The notes: generated by a model from the sequence alone, not told the origin. DNA of 64,000 nt from an uncultured Burkholderiales bacterium (GCA_937873395.1 CALMYH010000043.1:1-64000), one strand, 5' to 3'. Numbered from the stretch's first letter, positions 36,701 through 44,825 are shown. Program-made: numbers and translations.

Positions 36701-37162
36701 CGCACCGACAAGGCCCTGATCAAATGGGCCGAACTGCGGCGGCGCGGCCCCGGTTTCCTGGTGCAATGGGTGCGCAACCGGATCCAGTGGGAGCTCGGAC
36801 GCAGCCAGCGCGCCCAGGCACCGGCACCGGTCACGAACCAGCTGAACAACGCCGCCATCGAGGCGGCCTTCCGAAACGCCCTGCCCGGATACCGGGTGCA
36901 GTCCTGGAGCGGTCCGGCCGTGCTGTTCCGCCCGCCGCTGGACCTGCACTGGAAGGTTTCGGGCGGGCGCTGGGTCAGCGCCGGGCGCGAATACGTCCAC
37001 CCGGACAACGACTGGACCCGCTTCATGCCGGCCTTGCGGGTGCTGGAGGTACCGGGTGACCACGATTCCATGGTGCTGGAGCCCAATGTGCGCGTGCTGG
37101 CCAGCCTGATGAAGGACTGCATCGCCCGCGCCGAGGCAGGGACCGGACGGAGCGGCGCATGA
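30722..37162 (+). CDS. type I polyketide synthase, KS-AT-KR-DH-ACP-TE
   Basis: A 2146-residue modular synthase starting at a GTG with AGAGG six bases upstream. The ketosynthase (about 8-435) has Cys182 in TACSTS and the two active-site His at 318 and 358. The acyltransferase (about 540-850) has Ser631 in GHSMG and a later IAAH (His730) in place of the usual HAFH or YASH, so extender choice is unclear. The ketoreductase has a structural half from about 900 and a NADPH loop GGLGGIG at 1172-1178, with Tyr1331 and Asn1335. A dehydratase-type double hot-dog follows, with His1418 and Asp1589. The carrier serine is Ser1808 in GGHS. The thioesterase carries Ser1956, Asp1983 and His2114. KR before DH is the reverse of the common order. 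It overlaps the downstream glycosyltransferase (ATGA). Confidence 0.92.
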   Translation: MTTPSSSSNDIAIVGMAAHLPGAANPQAYWANLRAGIESIRRLSEAELLANGENPDRMRHRNYVPAAAVLDGFEQFDADFFGFSPKEAAIMDPQHRQFLEVAWEALENAGHPPERFPGPIAVYAGCGMGSYFYFNICSNRDLVASTGMFLLRHTGNDKDFLSTRVSHVFDLKGPSVNIQTACSTSLVAVHHACQSLLLGECDMALAGGVTIELPHARGYIFQEGEILSPDGHCHAFDHRAQGTVFGSGAGVVVLRRQEDAIQDGDHIWAVIKGTAVNNDGAAKAGYLAPSVDGQAKAIAEAHAVAGVPADTIDYVECHGTGTYLGDPIEVAALTQAFAASTQDTGFCRIGSVKTNIGHLDTAAGVASLIKVSLALKHRELPPSLGYEAPNPAIDFDSSPFRVNDTLRDWVSHKGPRRAGVNSLGVGGTNAHAVVEEAPERAPSDPSDWPFQLLVVSGRSKAALEANARALAAHLRTHPEQDLADVAWTLKEGRRAFEHRRVLVAASHAEAADLLEGSDTRRVFNHQHLVDDPEVVFMFPGGGAQYAGMARELYATEPVFQDWMDRGLDVLQKRIDYDIRALWLPEPQDHAQAVERLKRPSVQLPLIMIVEYALAQLWMSWGVKPTALVGHSMGENTAACLAGVLSFEDCIGLVHLRGQLFDTVPQGGMLSVPQSASALQAELGEGLDMASVNAPDLCVVSGPQHLLDALEARLRARDIEPQRIPIDIAAHSRMLEPILGRFEAYLRSIRLNPPKLPIISNRNGATLSAQQATDPMYWVGHLRNTVHFADCMATLMAANPQRVYLEVGPGKALGSLAQANGVPASQVINSLRHPEHAVPDDVWFMATLGRLWANGVPVDWEPIWGESRRLRVPLPTYAFQRKPYFIQPGVAAAPAEEARPAHIDDITRWGYQPRWRPRTADCEIDVATELGQTEPRHWLVFADEVGLTDAVTARLREAGHRVTVVRAGDLFARVAEHEYLLAPERGREGYDELVRELMASGHPPQAVLHGWLVTREQRFRPGSSFFHRNLEQGFFSLLFLAQAMAEENLPKPMQLTVLSTGAVRVKDEPLPYPEKATVAGPVKVAPRELPGLSCGWLDLQLPEAPTGWRARPDPAALQALVDPVLEELLSSPGNRQAALRGPRRLELGFAHLPLPPAADLTPLPERAVCLITGGLGGIGLTVAERLAREKQARLVLLARSPLPAPETWDEVLRTRSPDDPQVRRILAVRHLQSLGSEVTVLAADVCNVNDMQAAARQAQALGGRVHLVVHAAGVVDDGPLLTKTSGQVEEVFAPKVHAVQILDELFPDGSIDTLVLFSSTSTVTAPAGQVDYVAANGYLNAYASHRAGGKTRVLAINWGVWNEVGIAASAMAERLGEKPPAPRHPAGQPLLDEASFDSQGHRLFSSTLRCEDRWILDGHRTKAGQALLPGTGHLELAAEALRANGEVGGFTLEDLYFFRPLEVDDDQARQLRVRLARSEEGYRYEARSDCLVDGRTGFQLNAQATLLPGQPPAAAALDLQALLARCPSHREEDPAGWRSPQEYHLNFGPRWRVVRSVAYGQGEGLAHLQLPAAFEDDLKQGWLLHPALLDLATGWAMRLISGYAPDHLWVPVSYRRVRVHRPLPATVWSWMRNAQDNRSDAPMAVFDVTLCDEQGQVCLEVEGFSIRRLDASGFASSSQINPREVEFDPASHGGTSEHKLSPGEEQLQYNISQGIRPAEGADAFGRALATGLPQVIVSSMELDALVRQAGQSVASEGGDGQKFQRPDLDSEYIAPRNDVERTLVGFWEELLGVNQVGVQDSFFDLGGHSLIAVRLFAMIKKAYRVEFPISVLFEAPTIALCAEMIRERIGDTDSGAADAPAVPKAARRRFTHLVAMHDGEGGARTPFFLVAGMFGNVLNLRHLARLIGADRPFYGLQARGLYGDQPPHETFEEAAADCIAEMRQVQPHGPYLLGGFSGGGITAYEIARQLEAAGERVDLLVLLDTPLPMRPPLSRTDKALIKWAELRRRGPGFLVQWVRNRIQWELGRSQRAQAPAPVTNQLNNAAIEAAFRNALPGYRVQSWSGPAVLFRPPLDLHWKVSGGRWVSAGREYVHPDNDWTRFMPALRVLEVPGDHDSMVLEPNVRVLASLMKDCIARAEAGTGRSGA

Positions 37163-38151
37163 GTGTGGCCTCCCTTCCCACTGTGCTGACCGTGGTGCTG
37201 AACTACCGCACACCCGATCTGGCGATCCGGGCGGTCGAAGCGGCGCTGGTCGCGATGGAGGGGCTGAGCGGCGCCATCACCGTGGTCGACAACGACTCCC
37301 AGGACGGGTCCTTCGAGCGTCTGTCCGAGGCCGTTCGGGCCCGCGGCTGGGACCGGGTGCGCGTGCTGCCATCGGGGCGCAACGGGGGCTACGGGGCTGG
37401 CAACAACTTCGGCATCCGCCAGGGCCTGCCCGACGGATCGAAACCCGACTTCGTCTACATCCTCAACTCCGACGCTTTCCCGGAGCCCGACGCCATTCGA
37501 CGCTTGCTCGACCCGCTGCAGGCGCATCCCGACGCCGGATTCGCCGGCAGCCGCCTGCACGGCGAGGACGGCGTCTACCACCAGACGGCCTTCCGCTTCC
37601 CGGGCATCTTCAGCGAGTTCGAAAGCGGTGCGGGCACGGGCCCCATTTCGCGGCTGCTCAGGCGCTACGTCGTGGCATTGCCCGAACCCAAAGAGGCCCA
37701 GTGGGTCGACTGGATGGCGGGGGCCAGTCTGCTGGTGCGCCAGCGGATGCTCGATGAAGTGGGTCTGTTCGACGAGACCTTCTTCCTGTATTTCGAAGAA
37801 ACCGACCTCTCGCTGCGGGCCCGGCGCGCCGGATGGAAGTCGGTCTATGTGCCCGAGAGCCGCGTCATGCACATCGGCTCGGTGTCCACCGGCATGAAGA
37901 CCTGGAAACGCATGCCATCCTTCTGGTTCGACTCCCGGCTGCACTACTTTGTCAAAAATCATGGCGTGGCCTATGCCACTGCCGCTACCTTGGCTTACAC
38001 GGCGGGCGCCATGATTTTCAAGCTGAGATCCGTGCTTGGAAAGAGACGTTCCGGCCCCGCCGAGCGCTTCCTTTCCGACCTGCTTCAACATGCCCTGCGC
38101 AGTGCGTGGCAACGCCGAATCGGTGCCGGCAGCGGGGCCAGCCCATCCTGA
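37159..38151 (+). CDS. family 2 glycosyltransferase between the PKS and NRPS genes
   Basis: 330 residues of the rhamnosyltransferase-like GT2 group. VLTVVLNYRTPDLAIRAVEA opens the GT-A fold, ITVVDNDSQDGSFE follows near residue 38, and GRNGGYGAGNNFGIRQ is typical of this group. The DXD-type metal site is ILNSDAFPEPDA, and WMAGASLLVRQRM and FLYFEETDLSLRARRAGW carry the acceptor-side acidic motif. The ATG overlaps the PKS stop, and the NRPS starts 30 bases downstream. Its product is therefore made together with both assembly-line enzymes. This implies a glycosylated polyketide/peptide, or a link between that product and the polysaccharide; which one is not shown. Confidence 0.88.
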   Translation: MSVASLPTVLTVVLNYRTPDLAIRAVEAALVAMEGLSGAITVVDNDSQDGSFERLSEAVRARGWDRVRVLPSGRNGGYGAGNNFGIRQGLPDGSKPDFVYILNSDAFPEPDAIRRLLDPLQAHPDAGFAGSRLHGEDGVYHQTAFRFPGIFSEFESGAGTGPISRLLRRYVVALPEPKEAQWVDWMAGASLLVRQRMLDEVGLFDETFFLYFEETDLSLRARRAGWKSVYVPESRVMHIGSVSTGMKTWKRMPSFWFDSRLHYFVKNHGVAYATAATLAYTAGAMIFKLRSVLGKRRSGPAERFLSDLLQHALRSAWQRRIGAGSGASPS

Positions 38152-38180
38152 CATTGCTTTTCCGATCACCGGAGCTCCCC

Positions 38181-41100
38181 ATGAGCCACTTCACCTGCGT
38201 CGTCATCGGCAACGAATCCCTGCTCATCCAGTGCGCCGAGCGCATCCGGCAGGGCGGCCACACCATCGGCGCGGTGGTCACCCGTCACCCCGACATCCGT
38301 CACTGGGCCACCGGCCTGGGCCTGCGCGTCGAGGCTCCCGGCCGGGATCTGGCCTCCCGCCTGGCCGACCTGGACTACGACTGGCTGCTGAGCATCGCCA
38401 ACCTGTCGGTGATCGACCAGGCCCTGATCGACAAGGCCCGGCAGGGCGCCATCAATTTCCACGACGGCCCGCTGCCGCGCCACGCGGGCCTGAACGCGCC
38501 GGTGTGGGCCATCCTGGCCGGCGAAAAACAGCACGGCGTGACCTGGCACCTGATGCAGGGCGGCATCGACGAAGGCGACATCCTCAAGCAGAAGCTGTTC
38601 GACCTGGCCCCGCAGGAAACCGCGCTGACCCTCAACACGCGCTGCTACGAAGCGGCCATCGAGAGCTTCGAAGAGCTGCTGGGCGAGCTGCAGGCCGGCA
38701 CGGTCCTGCGCACGCCGCAGGACCTGAGCCAGCGCAGCTACCACGCCCGGCTGGACCGGCCCGCCGCAGCTGCGCGCCTCGACCTGGCCCGTCCGGCCCA
38801 CGAGGTGCTGGCGCTGGTGGCCGCGCTCGACCATGGCAGCTACTGGAATCCGCTGTGCCTGCCCAAGCTTGAAACCGGTGGCCGTGTATTGGCCGTCGGC
38901 TCGGCCGCATTGGAAGCCGATGCGACGCCAGTGCCGCCGGGTCAGGTGGTCGAAGCCACCATGGGTGGCCTGGTGGTGGGCACCGGCTCGACCCCGGTCC
39001 GGCTGACCGGCCTGCGCGACATGAGCGGTCAGGCGGTCTGCCCGACCTCCGTGGCCAAGGCCGGCGAACGCCTGGTCCTGCCGGACGCCGCGTCGGCTCA
39101 GCTGCTGTCCGACGCCCTGGCGCGGGTGGTCGGTGGTGAAGCCGCCTGGCGGCGCTGCCTGCAGGCGCCCGAACCGGTCGAGCTGCCGTCGGTAAGCACC
39201 GGCAACGGGCAGGCCGACTGGCGGCCGATCGGCCTGAGCCTGCCCGCTGGTCTGGACGGCTCCCGCCTGGCCGCTGTGGTCGCGGCCTGGGCGGCCCGGA
39301 TCAGCGGTCGCACCGTGCTCGACCTGGCCTGGCGCGCGGCCGATGCGCCCCTGCTGCCCGGCCATTTCTCGACCTGGGTTCCTCTGCGTCTGAGCGCCAG
39401 CAACGACACCCGCTTCGGCGAGTTCGAACAACAGGTGGAACGTCTGCTGGAACCCGCGCGACGCCACCCGGCGTTCCTGCTCGACCTCGTGTTGCGCGAC
39501 CCGGCCATCCGCGCGCTGAACCTGCCGCAGCTCGGCGTGAACGAGGCCTTCGGCGCCATCGACGGTTGCGCCGTGACGGTGGCGCTGACCGGCACGAACG
39601 GGCCGACGCTGTGGTTCGACGCCAGCCGCCTGTCCGAGTCCGCCGCCCAGGAACTGGCCCAACGCCTGCAGCGCGCGGCCGAGACACTGAGCGCACCGGG
39701 CGGGCAGGATCTGAGCCTGGGCGCCCTCTCGCTGATGTCGGCCGCCGAGCGCCAGCGCGTGCTGTACGACTGGAACGAGACCCGCTGCGACTACGAACGC
39801 CAGACCTGCGTGCACCAGTTCTTCGAGCAACAGGTGCAGCGAACCCCCGACGCCACCGCCGTGGTGTTCGAGGACGAGGCGCTGAGCTACGACCAGCTCA
39901 ACCGCCGCGCCAACCGGGTGGCGCACCGGCTCGCCACCATGGGTGTCAAACCGGGCACCCTGGTCGGCCTTTACACCCGGCGTTCGCTGGACCTGCTGGT
40001 GGGTGCGCTGGCCATCCAGAAGGCCGGTGGGGGCTATGTGCCGCTGGACCCGGCCTACCCGGCCGACCGCATCGCGCTCTACATCGAGGACAGCGGTGCA
40101 CCGGTCATCGTGGCCCAGTCCGGACTGCTCGATGACCTGCCGCCCCACCAGGCCCAGGTGCTGGTGATCGACCAGGACGCCGCCATTTCCGCCCAGCCCG
40201 AGGACGACCTGGACAGCGGCGTGCAGCCCTCGGACATCGCCTACATGATCTACACCTCGGGCTCGACCGGCCGGCCCAAGGGTGTCATGGTCGAGCACCG
40301 CAACGTGGCCAACTTCTTCCGCGGCATGGACGACCGCATCGAGCACGACCCGCCGGGCGTCTGGCTGGCGGTGACCAGCCTGTCCTTCGACATCTCGGTG
40401 CTGGAGTTGTTCTACACCCTGGCGCGCGGCTTCAAGCTGGTGCTCTCCAGCGACGAAAACCGCGCCCTGGTCTCCAGCGGCCGCCTGCCGCTGTCGGCCA
40501 GCCAGATGGACTTCAGCATCTACTACTGGGGCAACGACGACGGCGCCGGTCCCAAGAAGTACGAATTGCTGCTCGAAGGCGCCAAGTTCGCCGACACCCA
40601 CGGCTTCTGCGCGGTCTGGACGCCCGAGCGCCACTTCCACGCCTTCGGCGGACCGTACCCGAACCCCTCGGTCACCGGGGCTGCCGTGGCCGCAGTGACC
40701 CGCAACATCGCGGTGCGTGCGGGCAGCTGCGTGGTGCCGCTGCACCACCCGGCGCGCATCGCCGAAGAGTGGGCCGTCATCGACAACCTGACCAACGGCC
40801 GCGCCGGCCTGGCCGTGGCCTCCGGCTGGCACCCGGACGACTTCGTCTTGCGGCCCGAGAACACGCCGCCGGCCAACCGCCAGGCCCTGTTCGAGGCCAC
40901 CGAGCAGATCCGCCGCCTGTGGCGCGGCGAGGCGGTCGAGTTTCCCACCCAGACCGGCACCTTCGCGGTCAGGACCCAGCCCCGTCCGGTGTCCAAGGAG
41001 CTGCCGATCTGGGTCACCATCGCCGGCAACCCCGAAACCTGGCGCGAGGCGGGTCAGGTCGGCGCCCACGTGCTGACCCACCTGCTCGGCCAGTCGATCG

Positions 41101-42809
41101 ACGAGGTGGCCGACAAGATCCGCATCTACCACGACGCCTTGCGCGCCGCCGGTCGCGATCCGGCGCAGTTCAAGGTCACGCTGATGCTGCACACCTATGT
41201 GGCGCGCGACCGCGAGCAGGCCCGCGAGACCGCCCGCGGCCCCATGAAAGACTACCTGCGCAGCGCCGCTGGCCTGATCAAGCAGTACGCCTGGGCCTTC
41301 CCGGCCTTCAAGAAGCCCCAGGGCGTGACCAACCCGGCCGAGATCGACATCCGCACCCTGGATGCCGAAGAACTGGAGGGCATCCTGGACTTCGCCTTCC
41401 AGCGCTACTTCGAGGATTCGGGCCTGTTCGGCACCGTCGACGACTGCCTGCAACGCGTCGAACAGCTCAAGCGCATCGGCGTCACCGAGGTGGCCTGCCT
41501 GATCGACTACGGCATCCCGAGCGAAAAGGTCATGGAAGGCCTGTACCCGCTGGCCGAGGTGCTGCGCCGCTCCAACGAGCCGGCGCAGTTGCCGGCCGAC
41601 GACTTCTCCATCGCGGCGCAGATCGTGCGCCATGGCGTGACCCACCTGCAGTGCACGCCCAGCATGGCGCGCATGATCGCCATGAACGACGAGGCCCGCA
41701 TGGCGCTGGCCCGGGTCAAGCTGATGATGATCGGGGGCGAGGCCCTGCCCGGCACCCTGGTGGCCGAACTGGGCCGTTACACCCAGGCCCGCATCGAGAA
41801 CATGTACGGTCCGACCGAGACCACCATCTGGTCGTCCACCGAGACCGCCAGCCCCGACGAATCGGTGGTGAACATCGGCCGCCCGATCGCCAACACCCAG
41901 CTCTACGTGCTCGACGAGCACCGCGAACCGGTGGCTGTCGGTGTGCCGGGCGAGCTCTACATCGGTGGCGACGGGGTGACCCGAGGCTACTGGCAGCGCC
42001 CCGACCTGACCGCCGAGCGATTCGTACCCGACCCCTTCGTGAAACCCGAGTGCGCAGCCCCCGGCGGTGCCCGCATGTACCGCACCGGTGACCTGGCGCG
42101 CTGGCGACCCGACGGCCGCATCGACTTCCTGGGCCGGGCCGACTTCCAGGTCAAGATCCGCGGCTACCGCATCGAGCTGGGCGAAATCGAAGCCGTGCTC
42201 GAAGGCCAGCCCGGCGTGCGCCAGGCCGTGGTGGTGGCGCGCGAAGACAACCCAGGCGACGTGCGCCTGGTGGCCTACCTGCGCACCGACCCGGGCGTCT
42301 CGACCGATGCGCTGCGTGAAGCCATGGCCGCCGTGCTGCCCGAGCACATGCTGCCAGCCCATTTCGTGACGGTGGACGAGTTCCCGCTCACGCCCAACCG
42401 CAAGGTCGACCGCAAGGCACTGCCCGCACCCGGCGCCGCCAGCCCGCAACGGGCGGCGACCGAGGCCTATGTGGCGCCGGAAAACGAGATCGAGCAGAAG
42501 ATTGCCGAGATTTGGGTCAAGGTGCTGGGCGTGCCGCGCGTGGGCTCCAAGGACAACTTCTTCGCCCTGGGCGGCCACTCGCTGCTGGCCGTGCAGGCGC
42601 ACCGCGAAATCCGCCAGAGCCTCGGCACCAGCAAGCTGAGCATCACCGACATCTTCCGCTTCCCGGTGCTCGAAGCCCTGGCGCGGCACCTGGACGACAG
42701 GCCCGAGGACACGGCGGCGACCGCTGCCGAGACGGCCGAGCGGGCCCAGTTGCGCGCCGACGCGATGTCAAGACGGCGGGCGATGCGGGCGGGGCAGGGA
42801 ACGAACTGA
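38181..42809 (+). CDS. NRPS: formyltransferase - degenerate C - A interrupted by luciferase-like monooxygenase - PCP
   Basis: 1542 residues; GGAG precedes the ATG. Residues 1-300 are a formyltransferase with Asn92, His94 and Asp130, the same spacing as in methionyl-tRNA formyltransferase. Residues about 330-520 resemble the second half of a condensation domain but lack an HHxxxDG motif. Adenylation begins about 535, with the phosphate-binding YTSGSTGRPKG at 691 and FDIS at 736. A MupA/Atu3671-type flavin monooxygenase (MDFSIYYWGNDD onward) occupies about 776-1125. Adenylation resumes with the NMYGPTETT motif at 1207 and Lys1408. The carrier serine is Ser1467 in GGHS. My reading of the ten-residue specificity code is DILQMGMIWK, near the glycine code DILQLGLIWK. 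Insertion between A4 and A5 matches, as I recall, the glycine-hydroxylating modules MtaG and MelG of myxothiazol and melithiazol. Confidence 0.92.
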   Translation: MSHFTCVVIGNESLLIQCAERIRQGGHTIGAVVTRHPDIRHWATGLGLRVEAPGRDLASRLADLDYDWLLSIANLSVIDQALIDKARQGAINFHDGPLPRHAGLNAPVWAILAGEKQHGVTWHLMQGGIDEGDILKQKLFDLAPQETALTLNTRCYEAAIESFEELLGELQAGTVLRTPQDLSQRSYHARLDRPAAAARLDLARPAHEVLALVAALDHGSYWNPLCLPKLETGGRVLAVGSAALEADATPVPPGQVVEATMGGLVVGTGSTPVRLTGLRDMSGQAVCPTSVAKAGERLVLPDAASAQLLSDALARVVGGEAAWRRCLQAPEPVELPSVSTGNGQADWRPIGLSLPAGLDGSRLAAVVAAWAARISGRTVLDLAWRAADAPLLPGHFSTWVPLRLSASNDTRFGEFEQQVERLLEPARRHPAFLLDLVLRDPAIRALNLPQLGVNEAFGAIDGCAVTVALTGTNGPTLWFDASRLSESAAQELAQRLQRAAETLSAPGGQDLSLGALSLMSAAERQRVLYDWNETRCDYERQTCVHQFFEQQVQRTPDATAVVFEDEALSYDQLNRRANRVAHRLATMGVKPGTLVGLYTRRSLDLLVGALAIQKAGGGYVPLDPAYPADRIALYIEDSGAPVIVAQSGLLDDLPPHQAQVLVIDQDAAISAQPEDDLDSGVQPSDIAYMIYTSGSTGRPKGVMVEHRNVANFFRGMDDRIEHDPPGVWLAVTSLSFDISVLELFYTLARGFKLVLSSDENRALVSSGRLPLSASQMDFSIYYWGNDDGAGPKKYELLLEGAKFADTHGFCAVWTPERHFHAFGGPYPNPSVTGAAVAAVTRNIAVRAGSCVVPLHHPARIAEEWAVIDNLTNGRAGLAVASGWHPDDFVLRPENTPPANRQALFEATEQIRRLWRGEAVEFPTQTGTFAVRTQPRPVSKELPIWVTIAGNPETWREAGQVGAHVLTHLLGQSIDEVADKIRIYHDALRAAGRDPAQFKVTLMLHTYVARDREQARETARGPMKDYLRSAAGLIKQYAWAFPAFKKPQGVTNPAEIDIRTLDAEELEGILDFAFQRYFEDSGLFGTVDDCLQRVEQLKRIGVTEVACLIDYGIPSEKVMEGLYPLAEVLRRSNEPAQLPADDFSIAAQIVRHGVTHLQCTPSMARMIAMNDEARMALARVKLMMIGGEALPGTLVAELGRYTQARIENMYGPTETTIWSSTETASPDESVVNIGRPIANTQLYVLDEHREPVAVGVPGELYIGGDGVTRGYWQRPDLTAERFVPDPFVKPECAAPGGARMYRTGDLARWRPDGRIDFLGRADFQVKIRGYRIELGEIEAVLEGQPGVRQAVVVAREDNPGDVRLVAYLRTDPGVSTDALREAMAAVLPEHMLPAHFVTVDEFPLTPNRKVDRKALPAPGAASPQRAATEAYVAPENEIEQKIAEIWVKVLGVPRVGSKDNFFALGGHSLLAVQAHREIRQSLGTSKLSITDIFRFPVLEALARHLDDRPEDTAATAAETAERAQLRADAMSRRRAMRAGQGTN

Positions 42810-42811
42810 AC

Positions 42812-43567
42812 ATGGCAAGCGTCGCGCCGATGCACCAAGGGCTGCAAACCCAGTTGCGAGCCCACATGGGTCCGAACGTGGCGGTCATTTGTTCAGGCGT
42901 GGATGGCGACCCGGACACGCTGTGGAGCGAAGAACGAGCAGCCATCGCTCAGGCCATTCCCCGACGGCAGCGTGAATTCGCCGCTGGCCGAGCAGCGGCG
43001 AGGCAGGCCATGAAACTGCTGGGCTGGCCTGCCTGCCCAGTGCCAGCCAACCCGGACAGGTCACCCTGTTGGCCTGCGGGACTGACCGGCTCGCTTTCGC
43101 ATTCATCGACAGTTTGTGTGGTTGTGCTGGGAAGGAATGAGCTCTGTCATTCGATAGGCATCGACATTGAAACAGACGGTGGCATCGAGCCATTGCTGTG
43201 GGATACCATTTGCTCTCGCTCCGAACTGGCATGGCTCTCATCGTTGCCGGAGCATGAGAGGTCTCTTCAGGTGTCTCGCATATTCACCGCCAAAGAAGCC
43301 CTTTACAAGTCACGTCCGCCCAAGGAACAGACTCAACTGGAGTTTCAGAGCGCTACGACCCTTTGGATTCGCATGAGTCAAGATTTCCAAGCATTCCGGA
43401 TTTTCACCGAAGCAGCTCATGACAAATGGCACAACGGCTATTGCATGACCGGACAAGGCTTCGTGATCTCTTGGGTTGCCGAGATCGCGAGGGCCCGTCA
43501 AAAAGAACACACGGCACCTCAAGTGTGCCCCGCAGCCAGCACTCTTTCGTCACCCGCTAGATTCTGA
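42812..43567 (+). CDS. 4'-phosphopantetheinyl transferase (EntD/Sfp type)
   Basis: 251 residues. It converts apo carrier domains to the holo form using CoA. Signatures are an N-terminal EERAAIAQA and RQREFAAGRAAARQA, then GLTGSLSHSSTVCVVV, the Mg-binding IGIDIE near residue 115, and FTAKEALYK near 160. It starts two bases after the NRPS stop, so the operon carries its own activation enzyme for the ACP (Ser1808 of the PKS) and PCP (Ser1467 of the NRPS). It may also serve other synthases in the cell. The base composition falls towards its 3' end, where the following glycosyltransferase is also less GC-rich. Confidence 0.9.
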   Translation: MASVAPMHQGLQTQLRAHMGPNVAVICSGVDGDPDTLWSEERAAIAQAIPRRQREFAAGRAAARQAMKLLGWPACPVPANPDRSPCWPAGLTGSLSHSSTVCVVVLGRNELCHSIGIDIETDGGIEPLLWDTICSRSELAWLSSLPEHERSLQVSRIFTAKEALYKSRPPKEQTQLEFQSATTLWIRMSQDFQAFRIFTEAAHDKWHNGYCMTGQGFVISWVAEIARARQKEHTAPQVCPAASTLSSPARF

Positions 43568-43580
43568 TGGGATCGCCACC

Positions 43581-44825
43581 ATGACCCGTGCCAATGTTGA
43601 CTTTTCTGCTGTCAAGGAAAGATTGACCAAGGTCAGGTACCTGTTGGTTTGCCCCATTGGATGGGCTCGTGACGAACAAGGTGATATATGGACAGACCGC
43701 CTTTGGGCGAAAGACTTGCTGCTGCATTTTGAGTATTTGACGGAGGTTACCGTCCTGGCCCCCGAAAAAAAGCTCTTTCGAGGCCAGTCAACCGACGATT
43801 GGATCAAATTGGACCCGAACCCAGCCGGCCTGAAATTCAGAAACTTACCGATCGGCGACTCAATCGGCGGGGCCTTGCTCAGGCTACCCGCCCAGTTGTT
43901 CAAATCCGCAAGTGCCATACTTCAATCCGACGTGGTGCACAGTGGGGCAGCTGGTTGGCCGATTCCGCCAGGACTTGCAGTCAACCCTCTGGCAGTCCTG
44001 CTGGGAAGGCCTCTCGTGCTGGTGTTCGAAAGTGCCTTTTGGCGCAATTACAGCCAGAGAAAATCTCTTAAGGCGCGTCTGCGTCACTGGTTCACGGAAG
44101 GGTTTGCAAAATGGTCTTGCAGGAATTCACGTCTTGCCATCTTTACCCATCAAGGGTACCTGAAGGAGTTGCTGCCTGCTCCCAAAGCCAGGAACCATGT
44201 GCTTGTCTCCCCGGCCAGTTGGATAGATGAGGCGACCACGTTGAATGCACAAGAAGCGATCGAAAGCTGGCACAAAAAGCCTACACACATTCAGCTTCTT
44301 GTCGCGGCTCGACTCGTGAAAGAAAAGGGTATCGCCTCGGTGATGGCCGTCATTGAGGAGGCCGAAATGCGAAAAATACCGCTTCGCATCGACTTCATTG
44401 GGGAGGGCCCAATGAAGAGTCAATTGATCTTGTTATCCGAGAGAGTTCGCCATGCAACAGTCAGAGTACTGGACCCCATTCCGTATGGCGAACCTTTTTT
44501 TTCTTTGATTCGGAACTATCATGCCTTGCTGGTCCCGACACTGTCTGATGAGCAACCCCGGGTGATATTCGACTCTTTCTCGCAGGCGGTTCCCGTCATC
44601 GCCTCAAGCACCGCCGGGAATCGAGATTTGATTTCAGATGGGATTACAGGCATCCTGTACAACCACTTGTCACATAAATCTCTCCTTGAGGCTGTCCGAG
44701 CATTGACGCCTCAATCATTGGAAAAAATGGGTTTGGCAGGTCTCAACCAGGCTGAACAGAGAACCCATCAAGCCATGCACCATGCAAGAGCCATCAAGCT
44801 CTGTGAAGTCCTCCTGGATACATGA
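43581..44825 (+). CDS. GT-B (family 4-like) glycosyltransferase
   Basis: 414 residues. The N-terminal half begins YLLVCPIGWARDEQGDIWTDR and the C-terminal half has LLVAARLVKEKGIASVM, IDFIGEGPMKSQLI and a donor site LVPTLSDEQPRVIFDSFSQAVPVI with STAGNRDLISDGITG. Thus only part of the family E-x7-E is kept (DEQPRVIFDSF). It begins 14 bases after the phosphopantetheinyl transferase stop and is visibly AT-richer than the PKS and NRPS, suggesting a different origin. Its position at the end of the assembly-line operon favours glycosylation of the PKS/NRPS product or use of that product as acceptor. Confidence 0.82.
   Translation: MTRANVDFSAVKERLTKVRYLLVCPIGWARDEQGDIWTDRLWAKDLLLHFEYLTEVTVLAPEKKLFRGQSTDDWIKLDPNPAGLKFRNLPIGDSIGGALLRLPAQLFKSASAILQSDVVHSGAAGWPIPPGLAVNPLAVLLGRPLVLVFESAFWRNYSQRKSLKARLRHWFTEGFAKWSCRNSRLAIFTHQGYLKELLPAPKARNHVLVSPASWIDEATTLNAQEAIESWHKKPTHIQLLVAARLVKEKGIASVMAVIEEAEMRKIPLRIDFIGEGPMKSQLILLSERVRHATVRVLDPIPYGEPFFSLIRNYHALLVPTLSDEQPRVIFDSFSQAVPVIASSTAGNRDLISDGITGILYNHLSHKSLLEAVRALTPQSLEKMGLAGLNQAEQRTHQAMHHARAIKLCEVLLDT

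Noticed and set aside
32684-37213. 1509-codon open frame antisense to the PKS
   Set aside because: It is a composition effect of high GC with strong third-position bias. The protein is His-, Gln- and Arg-rich with no domain, while the sense strand has complete catalytic motifs.
38166-42689. 1507-codon open frame antisense to the NRPS
   Set aside because: Same mirror effect; no recognisable protein features and complete domains on the sense strand.
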